Below are positions 47,465 to 59,247 of a stretch of 64,000 bases of DNA, one piece after another. The position numbers and the translations under genes were made by a program. The stretch's first letter is position 1. Every line of letters starts with the position of its first letter. Origin of the DNA: Azospirillum sp. OGB3 (GTDB lineage Bacteria > Pseudomonadota > Alphaproteobacteria > Azospirillales > Azospirillaceae); NCBI RefSeq assembly GCF_014192915.1, contig NZ_JACHYN010000022.1, forward strand, positions 1-64,000, in the 5' to 3' direction. A model generated the notes under the pieces. It saw only the letters and a list, made by a program, of their open reading frames with translations. It searched no databases and was not told the origin of the DNA.

Positions 47465-48264
47465 GAGCGGAACAACCTCGTGTATTGGGTTTCGTGGATC
47501 ATGGAGGTCCAATCGACGGCCATGGCGCGGCTGCCCAGGTCATCGAGCGGGGCGGCCAGCGCGGCCTCCGCCGCAGAGTGCACCACGGAATCGAGCGCCG
47601 CCAGGGCCTTCTGCCCGTCCGTCTGCCCCAGCGGAACCAGCCGCACCCCGGCGGAGATGAGGTTGGCGGCGAAGGCGTGCAGATAGGCCGACAGGGCGGG
47701 CCCTTCCGGCACGCCGATCAGCGCGGCGGCCAGCGCCACGGCGACGGCGTAGGCGACCGGGCGACCGCTGTCGGCGATCACCCGGTCCCAGCGCTCCATC
47801 CCCTCCAGCGGCCAGGCGGCGCGCACGGCGATCAGAAACGCCTGCCCCTGCGCGCGGCTCTCCAGCGCGGTTTCGGCGGAGGCGCGCATGGCGTCGGCGC
47901 GTTCGACCGCCCAGGCGAAGCCCGCCTCGTCGCCCGCCAGCACGGCGCGATGCGCGGCAACGAAGAGCATGCCGTCGGTCCGCCCGGCGCCGTGGCGCAG
48001 GATGCCGTCCATCCACCGCGCCAGCGTGTCGCGGTCGCGGACGAGCCCCTGCTCCACCGCCGCCTCGATGCCATGGCTGTAGGAGAAGCCGCCGACCGGG
48101 AAGGACGGCGACAGCCAAGCGAGGAGCTTGGTGAGATGGGTGGCCGAGACGGGCCCCCACCCCGGCCCTCCCCCGCTATGCGGGAGAGGGTGCCTATCCT
48201 CGTCCAAGTCCCCTCCCTCGCGAAGCGGGGGAGGGTTAGGGAGGGGGCAAGCGCCCTCAGTCAT
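47461..48264 (-). CDS. ureF: Urease accessory protein UreF with repeat-encoded N-terminus
   Basis: A 267-residue protein. The UreF core starts near residue 41: [20 protein letters not shown], and ends with [16 protein letters not shown]. It bridges UreD and UreG in the nickel-loading complex. The first 40 residues (for example [12 protein letters not shown] and [13 protein letters not shown]) are a translation of the GC-rich repeat at 48150-48252. No other ATG or GTG is available between; only a TTG inside the repeat. ATG 48264 overlaps the ureE end by eight bases, so coupling is likely. Confidence 0.85.
48150..48252. repeat. GC-rich inverted repeats inside ureF
   Basis: CCCTCCCCCGCTATGCGGGAGAGGG (48167-48191; arms CCCTCCCCCGC and GCGGGAGAGGG) and CCCTCGCGAAGCGGGGGAGGG (about 48215-48235) share arms with the repeat after the fumarase gene. 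Here the element is read through by ureF without stop codons. Confidence 0.6.
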
Positions 48265-48838
48265 GCGAATGCCCGTGGGAATGGGAGTGCCCATGGGAGT
48301 GGCTGTGGGAATGCGAATGACCATGATCATGATCATGATCGTGACCATGCCCATGGTCATGGCCGTGCCCGTGGGAATGTCCATGCCCCTGCCCCGAGTA
48401 CGCCCCTCCCTCCGGCGCGAAGGGCGCGTGGATGGCGGCAACGCTGGCCCCCAGCCCCTTCAGCATGTCCTCGATCACGTGGTCGCGGCGCAGGCGGATG
48501 GTCTCGCCGACGATCTGCACCGGCAGGTGGCGGTTGCCGAGGTGCCAGGCGATGCGGGCGAAGCCCTCCGTCCCGCCGCCGCAGCGCACCTCCATCAGCT
48601 CCTCGTCGGCGGCGACCACGCGCAGGTAGGCGCCGTCGCCCAGTTCCAGCCCGTCGCCATGGTCGAGCGCGACCGCGCGCGGCAGGTCCAGCAGGAAATC
48701 GGCTCCCGCATCGTCCGTCATCACCATGCGGCGCCGGTGGCGGTCGTCGAAGGCGAGGGTCACCGTGCCGGCCTCGCGCTCGGCCGGCCAATGGCCGCGG
48801 GCGTGGACTCGGGTGGCGCGGCGGAGCGTGTCGGTCAT
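48257..48838 (-). CDS. ureE: Urease nickel metallochaperone with His-rich tail
   Basis: A 193-residue protein. The UreE fold (about 1-150) has the conserved [12 protein letters not shown] with the metal-binding His, and [14 protein letters not shown]. After residue 150 a 42-residue tail has histidine at every second position (21 His, spaced by Gly, Ser or Asp), which binds several nickel ions. The tail is longer than in Klebsiella UreE. The start overlaps the racemase stop by four bases. Confidence 0.93.
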   Translation of the reverse strand: MTDTLRRATRVHARGHWPAEREAGTVTLAFDDRHRRRMVMTDDAGADFLLDLPRAVALDHGDGLELGDGAYLRVVAADEELMEVRCGGGTEGFARIAWHLGNRHLPVQIVGETIRLRRDHVIEDMLKGLGASVAAIHAPFAPEGGAYSGQGHGHSHGHGHDHGHGHDHDHDHGHSHSHSHSHGHSHSHGHSHD

Positions 48839-49704
48839 GGAGAAAGCCGTTCGAAGGGTGTGGGCCGGCCGAAGAAACGTCCCGCGAGGGCGCCGACCGG
48901 TTCCGCCGCTCCCGTGGTGAAGAAACGAAGGGCGCCCGGCGCCTCGCCAGCGGACGGGGCGTATTCGGGGTGGCGCTCCAGGTAGTTGTCCAGCGATCGG
49001 GCGACCAGACTGGGCTGGCACAGCACCTCCACCCCCGGCGGCAGCGCCTCCGCGAACAGATGCGCCACCAGCGGGTAGTGGGTGCAGCCGAGCACCGCCG
49101 CGTCCAGCGGCTGGCCGCCAAGCTGCTCCAGCAGCGCCCGCACATAGCCACGCACCGCCGGAGCCAGTTCTGCGTCCCCCGCCCCGCGCTCGATCAGCGG
49201 GACGAGGTCCGGGCAGGCCTGCTGCACCACCCGCACGTCGGGCGCCCGCTTGCCGATCTCACGCGGGAAGGAGCCCGACGCGACGGTGGCCGGGGTGGCG
49301 AAGACGCCGACCGTCCGCGGCTCCGGACGCCAGTCGGCGGCGGGGCCGTCCTGCATCCAGGGCACGCGGGTGATCGCCTCGACCATCGGGACGAGTACGC
49401 CCAGCACGTTGCGTCCCGGATGGGCCACCGGCAGCCACGTCCGCTGCATCCGCCGCAGGGCCACCGCCGCCGCCGTGTTGCAGGCCAGGACGACCAGCCC
49501 GCAGCCCTGGGCGAACAGCCGCTCCACCCCCTGGACCGTCAGGCGGTAGATGTCCTCCTCGCTGCGCGGACCGTAGGGAGCGGCGGCATGGTCGCCGAGA
49601 TAGACGAAGGGACGCCCGGGAGCGGCGGCCACCAGCGCGCGCAGCACCGTCAGACCGCCATGTCCGGAATCGAAGACACCAATCACGAACCCGTCACCCC
49701 ACAC
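48835..49704 (-). CDS. murI: Glutamate racemase-like protein in the urease operon
   Basis: A 289-residue Asp/Glu racemase superfamily enzyme. [11 protein letters not shown] (11-21), GDHAAAPYG, the active cysteine in LACNTAAAV and the second in LGCTHYPLV are conserved. MurI makes D-glutamate for peptidoglycan. The length and the two cysteines fit an active racemase, but a position between ureC and ureE is odd. GTG 49704 is used; GTG 49686 with GGTGACGG upstream is equally likely. Confidence 0.82.
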   Translation of the reverse strand: MWGDGFVIGVFDSGHGGLTVLRALVAAAPGRPFVYLGDHAAAPYGPRSEEDIYRLTVQGVERLFAQGCGLVVLACNTAAAVALRRMQRTWLPVAHPGRNVLGVLVPMVEAITRVPWMQDGPAADWRPEPRTVGVFATPATVASGSFPREIGKRAPDVRVVQQACPDLVPLIERGAGDAELAPAVRGYVRALLEQLGGQPLDAAVLGCTHYPLVAHLFAEALPPGVEVLCQPSLVARSLDNYLERHPEYAPSAGEAPGALRFFTTGAAEPVGALAGRFFGRPTPFERLSP

Positions 49705-51414
<1,710 letters not shown>

Positions 51415-51440
51415 TGTCTGATGCCCTCCGCTGGCGCCCT

Positions 51441-51746
51441 TTACAGGCTGCCGTTGACCTTGCCGTTGAAGCCGATGACCACGCGGTTGCCGGCGTAGGC
51501 GACCAGCCGCACGCGCCGCGTCTGCCCCGGCTCGAAGCGCACCGCCGTCCCGGCGGGGATGTCCAGCCGGAAGCCGCGCGCCGTCTCGCGGTCGAAGGTC
51601 AGCGCCCCGTTCGTCTCGGCGAAGTGATAATGCGAACCGACCTGGATCGGGCGGTCGCCGGCGTTGGCGACGTCGAGTTCCACCGTGTCGCGGCCGGCGT
51701 TGAGTTCGATCTCGCCCGCGGCGGGGATGATTTCACCGGGTTTCAT
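51441..51746 (-). CDS. ureB: Urease beta subunit
   Basis: A 101-residue subunit. [16 protein letters not shown], then [11 protein letters not shown], and [12 protein letters not shown] are standard. It lies 11 bases after ureA. Confidence 0.96.
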   Translation of the reverse strand: MKPGEIIPAAGEIELNAGRDTVELDVANAGDRPIQVGSHYHFAETNGALTFDRETARGFRLDIPAGTAVRFEPGQTRRVRLVAYAGNRVVIGFNGKVNGSL

Positions 51747-51757
51747 CGGGGCTCCCC

Positions 51758-52060
<303 letters not shown>

Positions 52061-52097
52061 GGGGCTGTCTCTCCGCCTTCCCATTGGGTTGGCGGGA

Positions 52098-53363
52098 TTA
52101 TGCCACGTTGCTGCGGTGCGCCAATCCCTCTTCGATGAATCGCACCGCGTTTCCGACACCATCCTCGGCCCGGATGCGGGCGCCGAGCGCCGCGGCCCGG
52201 CCGCGCATTCCCGGATCGTCGGTCGCCGCGATGGCGCGGGCAAGCCCCTCGGCGGTCAGCGTGCGGCGGGGAATCGGCGGCGGTGCGACGCCGAGATCGT
52301 GGAGCCGGGCGCCCCAGAAGGGCTGGTCGCCCATGAAGGGGACCACCACCGCCGGCACGCCCGCCCGCGCGCCCGCCGCCGTGGTGCCGGCGCCGCCGTG
52401 ATGGACGACGGCGGACATGCGCGGAAACAGCCAGTCGTGCGGCGCCGATTCCAGGCCATGGACCGTCTCCGGCAAGGCCGAGCGGTCGATCCCGCCCCAC
52501 CCGGCGGAGAGCACGGCGCGCCGTCCGTTCAGGGCCGCGACGACCAGCCGCGTCGTCTCGGCGGGATCGAACCCGGCCATGCTGCCGAATCCGACATAGA
52601 CCGGCGGCGGCCCGCTCTCCAGAAAGGCCGCGAGGTCGGGCGGCGGCGTGTAGGCGTCGGACTCGTCCAGGAACCAGAATCCGGTCGCCCGGATGAAGTC
52701 CGGCCAGTCGTCCGGCCGCGGCAGCACATGGGTCGAGAAGGCGTAGGGCATCGGCCATTTCGCCGTCATCAGCAACGGTCCTGGCCCGATGAGGGAGGGC
52801 CTCAGGCCCAGCACCGCGCGCCGCGCCCGGTTGGTCGGCGCCCGGAAGGTCTGCCAGACGAGCTGCATCATCGCCAGATGCAGGGCGTAATTCACGACGC
52901 CGGGAAAGCGCCGGGGCGGCATCATCGGCGGCGGGAAGGCCCGCGTCGGCGCCATCGGCTGCAGCGCCGTCCCGACGACCGGAACGCCCAGCTTCTCGGC
53001 CACCGCCACGCCCGCGTAGAAGGCGAGGCCGGAGACGATGACCGCGTCGCTGCCCCGCGCCGCTTCCCAATACTCCCGCATCCAGTCCAGCGCGTAATCC
53101 TGGCCGAGGCGGAGGAGGGCCCGCATCATCTTGACGGGGTTGATGCCGTCGCGGAACAGCCCGTCCGCCTCCCGGCTGCCCGTCACGGCGCGCAGGTCGC
53201 CGGACAGCGGGCTGTAGTCCAGGCCATGCCGTTCGATCAGGCCGCGGAATTCGCGGTCGGCGGGAAAGGCGACGGAATGCCCGGCGGCCCGCAGGCCCTT
53301 CCCGAGGGCGACGTAGGGGCGGATGTCGCCCTGGGACCCGTAGGTGACGATGGTGAAGCGCAT
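52098..53363 (-). CDS. GT1 family glycosyltransferase inside the urease operon
   Basis: A 421-residue GT-B enzyme. The opening [20 protein letters not shown] is that of GT1 lipid/sterol or antibiotic glycosyltransferases. [12 protein letters not shown] and the C-terminal donor site [20 protein letters not shown] then DQPFWG complete the fold. It sits between ureD and ureA on the same strand and is not part of the urease system in other bacteria as far as I know. The acceptor is unknown; a sterol, hopanoid or carotenoid is possible. Confidence 0.85.
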   Translation of the reverse strand: MRFTIVTYGSQGDIRPYVALGKGLRAAGHSVAFPADREFRGLIERHGLDYSPLSGDLRAVTGSREADGLFRDGINPVKMMRALLRLGQDYALDWMREYWEAARGSDAVIVSGLAFYAGVAVAEKLGVPVVGTALQPMAPTRAFPPPMMPPRRFPGVVNYALHLAMMQLVWQTFRAPTNRARRAVLGLRPSLIGPGPLLMTAKWPMPYAFSTHVLPRPDDWPDFIRATGFWFLDESDAYTPPPDLAAFLESGPPPVYVGFGSMAGFDPAETTRLVVAALNGRRAVLSAGWGGIDRSALPETVHGLESAPHDWLFPRMSAVVHHGGAGTTAAGARAGVPAVVVPFMGDQPFWGARLHDLGVAPPPIPRRTLTAEGLARAIAATDDPGMRGRAAALGARIRAEDGVGNAVRFIEEGLAHRSNVA

Positions 53364-53405
53364 GGGACGGGAGCTACGCCGGCAACCGCCCCTTGGCAAG
53401 GTGGC

Positions 53406-54233
53406 TCAGACCTCCCACAGCCGCGGTAATCTGACCGGGAGGCCCGCGGCCGCCGCGCGCAGATGCGACCACAGCGCCGCGTAGGCACCGCGCACCGGCC
53501 GCGCCTCGCCGCCCAGGATGCGGACGACCAGCAGCCCGTCGAAGGCCGTGGCGCCGACCCGCACGCCCTCCAGCCCCTCCGCCGCCGCGCGCAGCGCCTC
53601 CAGCCGGCTCCCGGCGTCAGGTGCGGCGTAGAGCAGCGTGGCGCAGGCCCCGGCCCCGCCGAAACCCGCCGGGTGGGCCAGCGTCTCGGCAAGGTCGCCG
53701 TCCATGTGCAGGGCGTCGGCCCAGGCCAGCCGCCCGTCGCGCACCACCTCCCAGGCGTCGCGGACAAGACCGCGGGTGACCGTCTCGCCGAAGGCGGCGC
53801 GCCCGAAGACCAGCATTTCCCCGGCGATCAGCCGGGCGTCGCCCTCCAGCTCCAGCCGGGTCAGGCGGCGCAGGCGCGAGCCCTCGAAAACGATGGCCTC
53901 CTGCGGCATCCATTCCAGCCAAGCACCGGCCTCCACGGTCACGCGGGTGTCGATGCGGCAGTCCGGCCCGGCGGAGCGATAGACCTTCTCCGCCGCCTGC
54001 GTCGTCACCAGCGCCGCCGCCCCCGGCCCCGCCGACAGGGCGACGTCCAGCCGGTCGCCGCCGACCAGCCCGCCGGAGGTGGTGACCAGCACAGCGATGG
54101 GCAGGTCCCCCGCCCGCGGGTCGGGCAGCAGCACCCGCAGCGGGTCGTGGTGGTAGAGCGTGGCGAGGCGCGTGGCCCCATGGCGATGCTCGAACCGCAC
54201 CGTCGCCGCGCCGTGGACGGCGACCTTCTTCAT
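53406..54233 (-). CDS. ureD: Urease accessory protein
   Basis: About 275 residues. VRFEHRHGATRLATLYHHDP, TTSGGLVGGDRLDV, QAAEKVYRS and EWMPQEAIVFEGSRL are UreD marks. UreD binds apo-urease with UreF and UreG for nickel insertion. ATG 54233 is chosen, seven bases after the xdhB stop; GTG 54257 or 54248, overlapping xdhB, is possible and would extend it by up to eight residues. Confidence 0.92.
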   Translation of the reverse strand: MKKVAVHGAATVRFEHRHGATRLATLYHHDPLRVLLPDPRAGDLPIAVLVTTSGGLVGGDRLDVALSAGPGAAALVTTQAAEKVYRSAGPDCRIDTRVTVEAGAWLEWMPQEAIVFEGSRLRRLTRLELEGDARLIAGEMLVFGRAAFGETVTRGLVRDAWEVVRDGRLAWADALHMDGDLAETLAHPAGFGGAGACATLLYAAPDAGSRLEALRAAAEGLEGVRVGATAFDGLLVVRILGGEARPVRGAYAALWSHLRAAAAGLPVRLPRLWEV

Positions 54234-54240
54234 CAACGCG

Positions 54241-56616
54241 TCAGCCACCAGCGGCACCCATCCTTGCCTTCATATCCCGGGCCTTCACATCCTCGACCGC
54301 CAGCAGCACGCGTTCCGGCGTCGCCGGGGCGTCGAGGCGCACCGGCAGCCGGTGGCCGCCCACCGCCGCGACGGCGTCCTTCAGCGCCAGCCACGCCGAG
54401 ATGCCGAGCATCAGCGGCGGCTCCCCGATCGCCTTGGAGCGGAACACCGTGTCCTCCCGGTTGGGGCGGTCGGTGTAGAGCGCCACCCGGAAATCCTCCG
54501 GCAGCGAGCGCGAGGTCGGGATCTTGTAGGTGCTGGGCGCGTGGGTGCGCAAGCGTCCCTCGCCGTCCCACCACAGCTCCTCCGAGGTGACCCAGCCCAA
54601 CCCCTGGACGAAGGCGCCCTCCACCTGCCCGAGGTCGATGGCCGGGTTGATGGTGCCGGAGCAGTCGTGCAGCACGTCGGCGCGGGGGAAGCTGTACTCG
54701 CCGGTCAGCGTGTCGATCAGCGCCTCGGTCACCGCGACGCCGCAGGAGAAGTAGAAGAAGGGCCGCCCCTCGCACTTCTCGCGATCCCACCAGATCTTCG
54801 GCGTGGCGTAATGGCCGGTGGAGGACAGCGACACCCGGTTCAGATAGGCGAGCTTCGCCACCTCCGCGAAGGTCATGGCGTGGTTGCCGGCGAAGACGGC
54901 GTTGTCGCGGAACTCCACCTTGTCCGGCGTGGTGTGGCAGTGCTGGGCGAGGAACGCCACCAGCCGATCGCGGATGGTCCCCACGGCGATGCGCACCGCC
55001 ATGCCGTTCAGGTCGGTGCCGGCCGACGCCGCGGTGGGCGGCGCGTTCGGCACCTTGTCGGTGGCGCTGGCGGTGACCCGCACCCGCTCCACGTCGATCT
55101 GGAATTCCTGGGCGGCGATCTGGGCCATCTTGGTGTGGATGCCCTGCCCCATCTCCGTCCCGCCGTGGTTCACCTGGATGGACCCGTCGGTGTAGACATG
55201 GACCAGCGCCGCCGCTTGGTTCAGGTGCTTGACGGTGAAGGAGATGCCGAACTTCACCGGGGTCACCGCCAGCCCCTTCTTCAGCACCGGGCTGCGGGCG
55301 TTGAAGGCGTCGATCTCCTCCCGTCGGCGGCGGTAGTCGCCGTCCCGCTCGATCCGGTCCATCAGCTCGGCCAGGATCTCCGGCTCCTCCACCGGCATCC
55401 CGTAATGGGTGGTGTCGCGGCCCGGCCCGCCGTAGAGGTTGACGCGCCGCACGTCGAGCGGGTCCTTGCCGAGGGAGCGGGCGATCTCGTCCACCACATG
55501 CTCGATGGCGATGACGCCCTGCGGCCCGCCGAAGCCGCGGAAGGCGGTGTTGGACACCGTGTTGGTCTTGCAGCGGTGCCCGGTCACCCGCGCCGCCGGC
55601 AGATAGTAGGCGTTGTCGGCGTGGAACATGGCGCGGTCGACCACGCCGTTGGACAGGTCCAGCGACACGCCGCAGCGCCCGGCGAGGTCCATCTCCAGAC
55701 CCTGGATGCGCCCCTCGTCGTCGAAGCCGACGTCGTAGCGCACGAAGAAGTCGTGGCGCTTGCCGGTCATCAGCATGTCGTCGTCGCGGTCCAGGCGGAA
55801 CTTCACGGGCCGCTTCGTCGCGTTGGCCGCCATGGCGGCGATGGCGGCGATCTGCGCCGGCTGGCTCTCCTTGCCGCCGAAGCCGCCGCCCATGCGCCGG
55901 CACTCCACGGCGATGCCGTGCATCGGGCGCCCCAGCACCTGGGCGACGGCGTGCTGGACCTCCGCCGGGTGTTGGGTCGAGGAATGGACCAGCAGGTCGC
56001 CGTCCTCCTTGGGGATGGCGTAGGCGATGTGGCCTTCCAGATAGAAGTGATCCTGCCCGCCGACCTCCAGCGTGCCGGTCAGCCGGTGCGGCGCCCCGGC
56101 GACCTCGGCTGCCGCGTCGCCGCGCCGGAAGGTCAGCGGCGGCGAGACGAAACTGCCCTTCTCCAGCGCCGCCTCGGCGGTCAGCACCGCCGGCAGGTCC
56201 TCGTAATAGATATCGACCAGCCGGGCCGCCGCGCGGGCCTGCAGCAGCGTGTCCGCCGCGACGGCGACCACCGCCTGCCCGGCGTAGGTCACCAGTTCGT
56301 CGGCCAGGATGGGGTCGCCGCGCTGAATGGTGCCGATGTCGCCGTCCCCGGGGACGTCGGCGTGGATGAGCACCGCGCGAACGCCCGGCGCCTGCTTCGC
56401 CCGCGACAGGTCCATGCCCAGGATGCGCGCGTGCGCCCGCTCGGACAGCCGCACCGCGACGTGCAGCGTGCCGGGCAGTTCGGGGATGTCGTCGGTGTAG
56501 ACCGCGGCCCCCATCACATGCTTGCGGGCGCTTTCATGCTCGATGCCCCGGTGGACGCCGCCGCGGATCGGGTGGATCGCGCCCTCCTTCCGGGCGATGG
56601 TGCCGCCGTCAGCCAT
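54241..56616 (-). CDS. xdhB: Xanthine dehydrogenase, molybdenum-binding subunit
   Basis: A 791-residue subunit that oxidises hypoxanthine and xanthine to urate. Molybdopterin-site motifs are RRMGGGFGGKESQPAQ, AFRGFGGPQG and NHGGTEMGQGIHTKM. The C-terminal active glutamate lies in AIGEPPLMLG. The length is that of bacterial XdhB. The start overlaps xdhA by eight bases. No xdhC is in the window. Confidence 0.94.
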   Translation of the reverse strand: MADGGTIARKEGAIHPIRGGVHRGIEHESARKHVMGAAVYTDDIPELPGTLHVAVRLSERAHARILGMDLSRAKQAPGVRAVLIHADVPGDGDIGTIQRGDPILADELVTYAGQAVVAVAADTLLQARAAARLVDIYYEDLPAVLTAEAALEKGSFVSPPLTFRRGDAAAEVAGAPHRLTGTLEVGGQDHFYLEGHIAYAIPKEDGDLLVHSSTQHPAEVQHAVAQVLGRPMHGIAVECRRMGGGFGGKESQPAQIAAIAAMAANATKRPVKFRLDRDDDMLMTGKRHDFFVRYDVGFDDEGRIQGLEMDLAGRCGVSLDLSNGVVDRAMFHADNAYYLPAARVTGHRCKTNTVSNTAFRGFGGPQGVIAIEHVVDEIARSLGKDPLDVRRVNLYGGPGRDTTHYGMPVEEPEILAELMDRIERDGDYRRRREEIDAFNARSPVLKKGLAVTPVKFGISFTVKHLNQAAALVHVYTDGSIQVNHGGTEMGQGIHTKMAQIAAQEFQIDVERVRVTASATDKVPNAPPTAASAGTDLNGMAVRIAVGTIRDRLVAFLAQHCHTTPDKVEFRDNAVFAGNHAMTFAEVAKLAYLNRVSLSSTGHYATPKIWWDREKCEGRPFFYFSCGVAVTEALIDTLTGEYSFPRADVLHDCSGTINPAIDLGQVEGAFVQGLGWVTSEELWWDGEGRLRTHAPSTYKIPTSRSLPEDFRVALYTDRPNREDTVFRSKAIGEPPLMLGISAWLALKDAVAAVGGHRLPVRLDAPATPERVLLAVEDVKARDMKARMGAAGG

Positions 56617-58075
56617 GGGCTGCCTCCAGCGAGGCCAGTTCGGCCCCGGTCGTGTGAAGAAGGAAGCGCATCAGCAGGTTCTTCGCCACCAGCGCCCGGT
56701 AGCGGTCGCCGGCCCGCATGTCGGTCATGGGCCGGAAGTCCTGGTCGAGCGCCGGCAGGGCCGCCGTCACGGCGTCGGCCGTCCAGGGCTGCCCGGCCAG
56801 CGCCGCCTCCAGCGCCGGGGCGCGGGCCGGGGTCGCCGCCATGCCGCCGTAGCCGGCGCGCAGTTCGGCCACCCGCCCCTCGCCGTCCAGCGTCAGCAGG
56901 AAGGCGGCGCAGACGGCGGAGATGTCCTGGTCCCGCCGCTTGGACACCTTCCAGGTGGCGAAGCGCTGGCCGTCGCGCGGCAGGGGGATGCGGATGCGCT
57001 CGACGAACTCGCCCGGCTTCAGGTCGTTCTTCCGGTAACCGTGGTAAAATCCCTCCAGCGGCAGCTCCCGCCGCACCCCTCCCCGGTTCAACACCAGCGA
57101 AGCGCCCAGAGCCAGCAGGGCCGGCATGCTGTCCCCGATGGGCGAGCCGTTGGCGACGTTGCCGCCCAGCGTGCCGGAGTTGCGCACCTGCGCCGCGCCG
57201 ATGCGGGTGACCAGGGCGGCCAGTTCGGGCAGGCGGCGCTCCAGAACCGGCAGCAGGTCGGTGTAGGTCACCGCCGCACCGATCTCCAGCGCCTCGGCCC
57301 CCTCGCCGATCCGATGAAGCTCCCGCACCCGGGCGAGATGGATCAGGGTGGGCAGGCTGCGCCCCTGCTTGGTCACCCAGAGCCCGACGTCGGTCGCCCC
57401 GGCGACCAGCGTGGCGTTCGGATGGGCGGCGAACAGGGCCGCCAGTTCATCAACGCTCCGCGGTGCATGGAAGCTGGCGCTGCCTCGGGTCACGGCCAGG
57501 GGCCCGTCGCGCTGGATGGAGCGCAGCAGGGTGGCGATGCCCTCCTCCGCCCGGTCGAAACGGTCTTCGGCCCACTCCGCCATCACAGCGCGAGCAGCGT
57601 CGAGGATCGGACGGTAGCCGGTGCAGCGACACAGGTTGCCGGCCAGCGCGTCGTGGATCGCCCCGTCGGTCAGGCCACCCGCCGCAGCGCGCCCGTCATG
57701 GCCAAGCGCGAACAGCGCCATCACGAAACCGGGGGTGCAGAAGCCGCATTGCGAGGCGTGCCTGTCCACCATCGCCGCCTGCACGGGGTGCAGATCGCCG
57801 TCCTCGCCCGCCAGATCCTCGACGGTCAGCAGCAGCTTGCCGTCGATCATCGGCAGGAAGAGGATGCAGGCGTTGACGGCGCGGTAACGAACGCGCCCAT
57901 CCGCCGCGAGATCGCCCAGCACCACCGTGCAGGCGCCGCAATCCCCCTCGGCGCAACCCTCCTTGGAACCGGGGCGCCCGTTGGCGCGCAGCCAGTTCAG
58001 CACCGTGGTGGTGGGGTCGGCGTCCCTCACCTCCACCACCCGTCCGCCGAGCACGAACCGCACAGAGCCCGTCAT
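56609..58075 (-). CDS. xdhA: Xanthine dehydrogenase, iron-sulfur/FAD subunit
   Basis: A 488-residue subunit. The N-terminal [2Fe-2S] cysteines are in CAEGDCGACTVV, the second cluster in CGFCTPGF and GNLCRCTGYRPI. The FAD domain has LVAGATDVGLWVTKQ and LGGNVANGSPIGDSMPALLA. Electrons pass from molybdenum in XdhB through these clusters to FAD and NAD. AGGAGG precedes the ATG. First gene of the xdh-ure block. Confidence 0.94.
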   Translation of the reverse strand: MTGSVRFVLGGRVVEVRDADPTTTVLNWLRANGRPGSKEGCAEGDCGACTVVLGDLAADGRVRYRAVNACILFLPMIDGKLLLTVEDLAGEDGDLHPVQAAMVDRHASQCGFCTPGFVMALFALGHDGRAAAGGLTDGAIHDALAGNLCRCTGYRPILDAARAVMAEWAEDRFDRAEEGIATLLRSIQRDGPLAVTRGSASFHAPRSVDELAALFAAHPNATLVAGATDVGLWVTKQGRSLPTLIHLARVRELHRIGEGAEALEIGAAVTYTDLLPVLERRLPELAALVTRIGAAQVRNSGTLGGNVANGSPIGDSMPALLALGASLVLNRGGVRRELPLEGFYHGYRKNDLKPGEFVERIRIPLPRDGQRFATWKVSKRRDQDISAVCAAFLLTLDGEGRVAELRAGYGGMAATPARAPALEAALAGQPWTADAVTAALPALDQDFRPMTDMRAGDRYRALVAKNLLMRFLLHTTGAELASLEAAHG

Positions 58076-58193
58076 TGTCCCTCCTGTCGGGCGTTTCCGT
58101 CATAGTGCCGGAAAGTCTCCGCAGGCCGCAATGGCGGGCCGGCCGTCTAGCCATAAAGGCATGGTTCGGATGGATAAACCGCCCCGAAGGGGG

Positions 58194-58895
58194 TCAGGCT
58201 TCCTCGGGGAAGCAGCCGCTGCGGGCGGCCACGACGGCGACCTGGGTACGATTGCGCACGCCCAGCTTCTGCATGATGGCCCGCACATGGACCTTCACGG
58301 TGCCTTCCAGGACACCCAACTCCCGCGCGATCTCCTTGTTCGAGTGACCGGCCAGCAGAAGCTGGAACACGTCGCGCTGCCGGTCCGTCAGCCGGTCGAG
58401 GATCTGGCCGGAGGGGCGCGCGACCTCCGCCGCGACGTTGCCGGACAGGACGGCGCGCGGCAGCGGCAGGAAGGTTTCCCCGGTCAGCGCCAGGGAAATA
58501 GCGTGCTCCAGCACCGCCGTGGAACTGGTCTTCAGGATGTAGCCCCTGGCCCCCAGCCGCACGCTGTCGACGATGTCCGCCACCTCGTCCGACCCCGAGA
58601 TGACCAGCAACGGGCGGTTTCCCAACACCTCGACCATGCGGCGCACCCCGTCGCGCCCGCTGCGATCGCCGAGGTTGAGGTCGAACAGGACCAGCGTCAG
58701 ATCCGGCGTGCGGTCGGCGATGGCCATCGCCTCGTCCAGCGAGCCAGCCTCCAGCACCTGCGCGTCCGGGTGGATCTCCCCCACCGAAAGGGCGAAACCG
58801 TGCCGCACCAGGGGATGGTCGTCCACCACCAGAAACTTTTGCGCCCTGCCGGCCACCGACCGCTCCTTGCCGCGCGTCTGCAGCTGAACTTCCAT
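58194..58895 (-). CDS. NarL/FixJ-family response regulator
   Basis: A 233-residue regulator. Receiver: FLVVDDHPLVRHG, phosphoacceptor in LVLFDLNLGDRSG and Lys in GYILKTSS. LuxR-type HTH in LTDRQRDVFQLLLAGHSNKE and VLEGTVKVHVRAIMQKLG. It is divergent from a second LuxR-type regulator. No kinase gene lies next to it. Confidence 0.88.
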   Translation of the reverse strand: MEVQLQTRGKERSVAGRAQKFLVVDDHPLVRHGFALSVGEIHPDAQVLEAGSLDEAMAIADRTPDLTLVLFDLNLGDRSGRDGVRRMVEVLGNRPLLVISGSDEVADIVDSVRLGARGYILKTSSTAVLEHAISLALTGETFLPLPRAVLSGNVAAEVARPSGQILDRLTDRQRDVFQLLLAGHSNKEIARELGVLEGTVKVHVRAIMQKLGVRNRTQVAVVAARSGCFPEEA

Positions 58896-59247
58896 TGCTT
58901 TGCTACCCCATCAAGCCGCCGAATGCCGGTTTGGAAACAAAGACGCCTCCAACCGACCCGACTTTCTGTCCAGCGGAAAAGTATAAAGCTACCTCTTTTG
59001 GACTTTGCAGAAGCAGCGCCGTCGCGAATTCCTGTCTTTTGGAAGCCATTTATGATTCATTCGTATCGAGCTTCTTCCAAGCATCTTGCGCCACTCCCTG
59101 ACCATCCGTATAAATCATCGGGACAACCAGCGTAAAGCACGCTTTTTCGATACAATAAAGGCGGCTTTTTTCCCTTTTCCCAGGCGAAACGGACAACGAT
59201 TGACGTTGTGCGCTGCTCGTCACGGGTGGCGTCGCGGAGGAGTTTCG
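58896..59247. other. Gap between the divergent LuxR-type regulators
   Basis: About 350 bases with no credible gene and lower GC content than average (for example 58975-59035 and 59105-59180). It probably contains the two divergent promoters. No inverted repeat stands out by eye. Confidence 0.4.

Noticed and set aside
48270-48385. Apparent tandem repeat of CATGGGAATG-type units
   Set aside because: It encodes the His-rich tail of UreE in frame; the repetition follows from the amino acid sequence rather than from a minisatellite or CRISPR array.
54160-57210. A 1016-codon plus-strand frame opposite xdhB
   Set aside because: It is a low-information complement of xdhB with no family match, ribosome site or start context.
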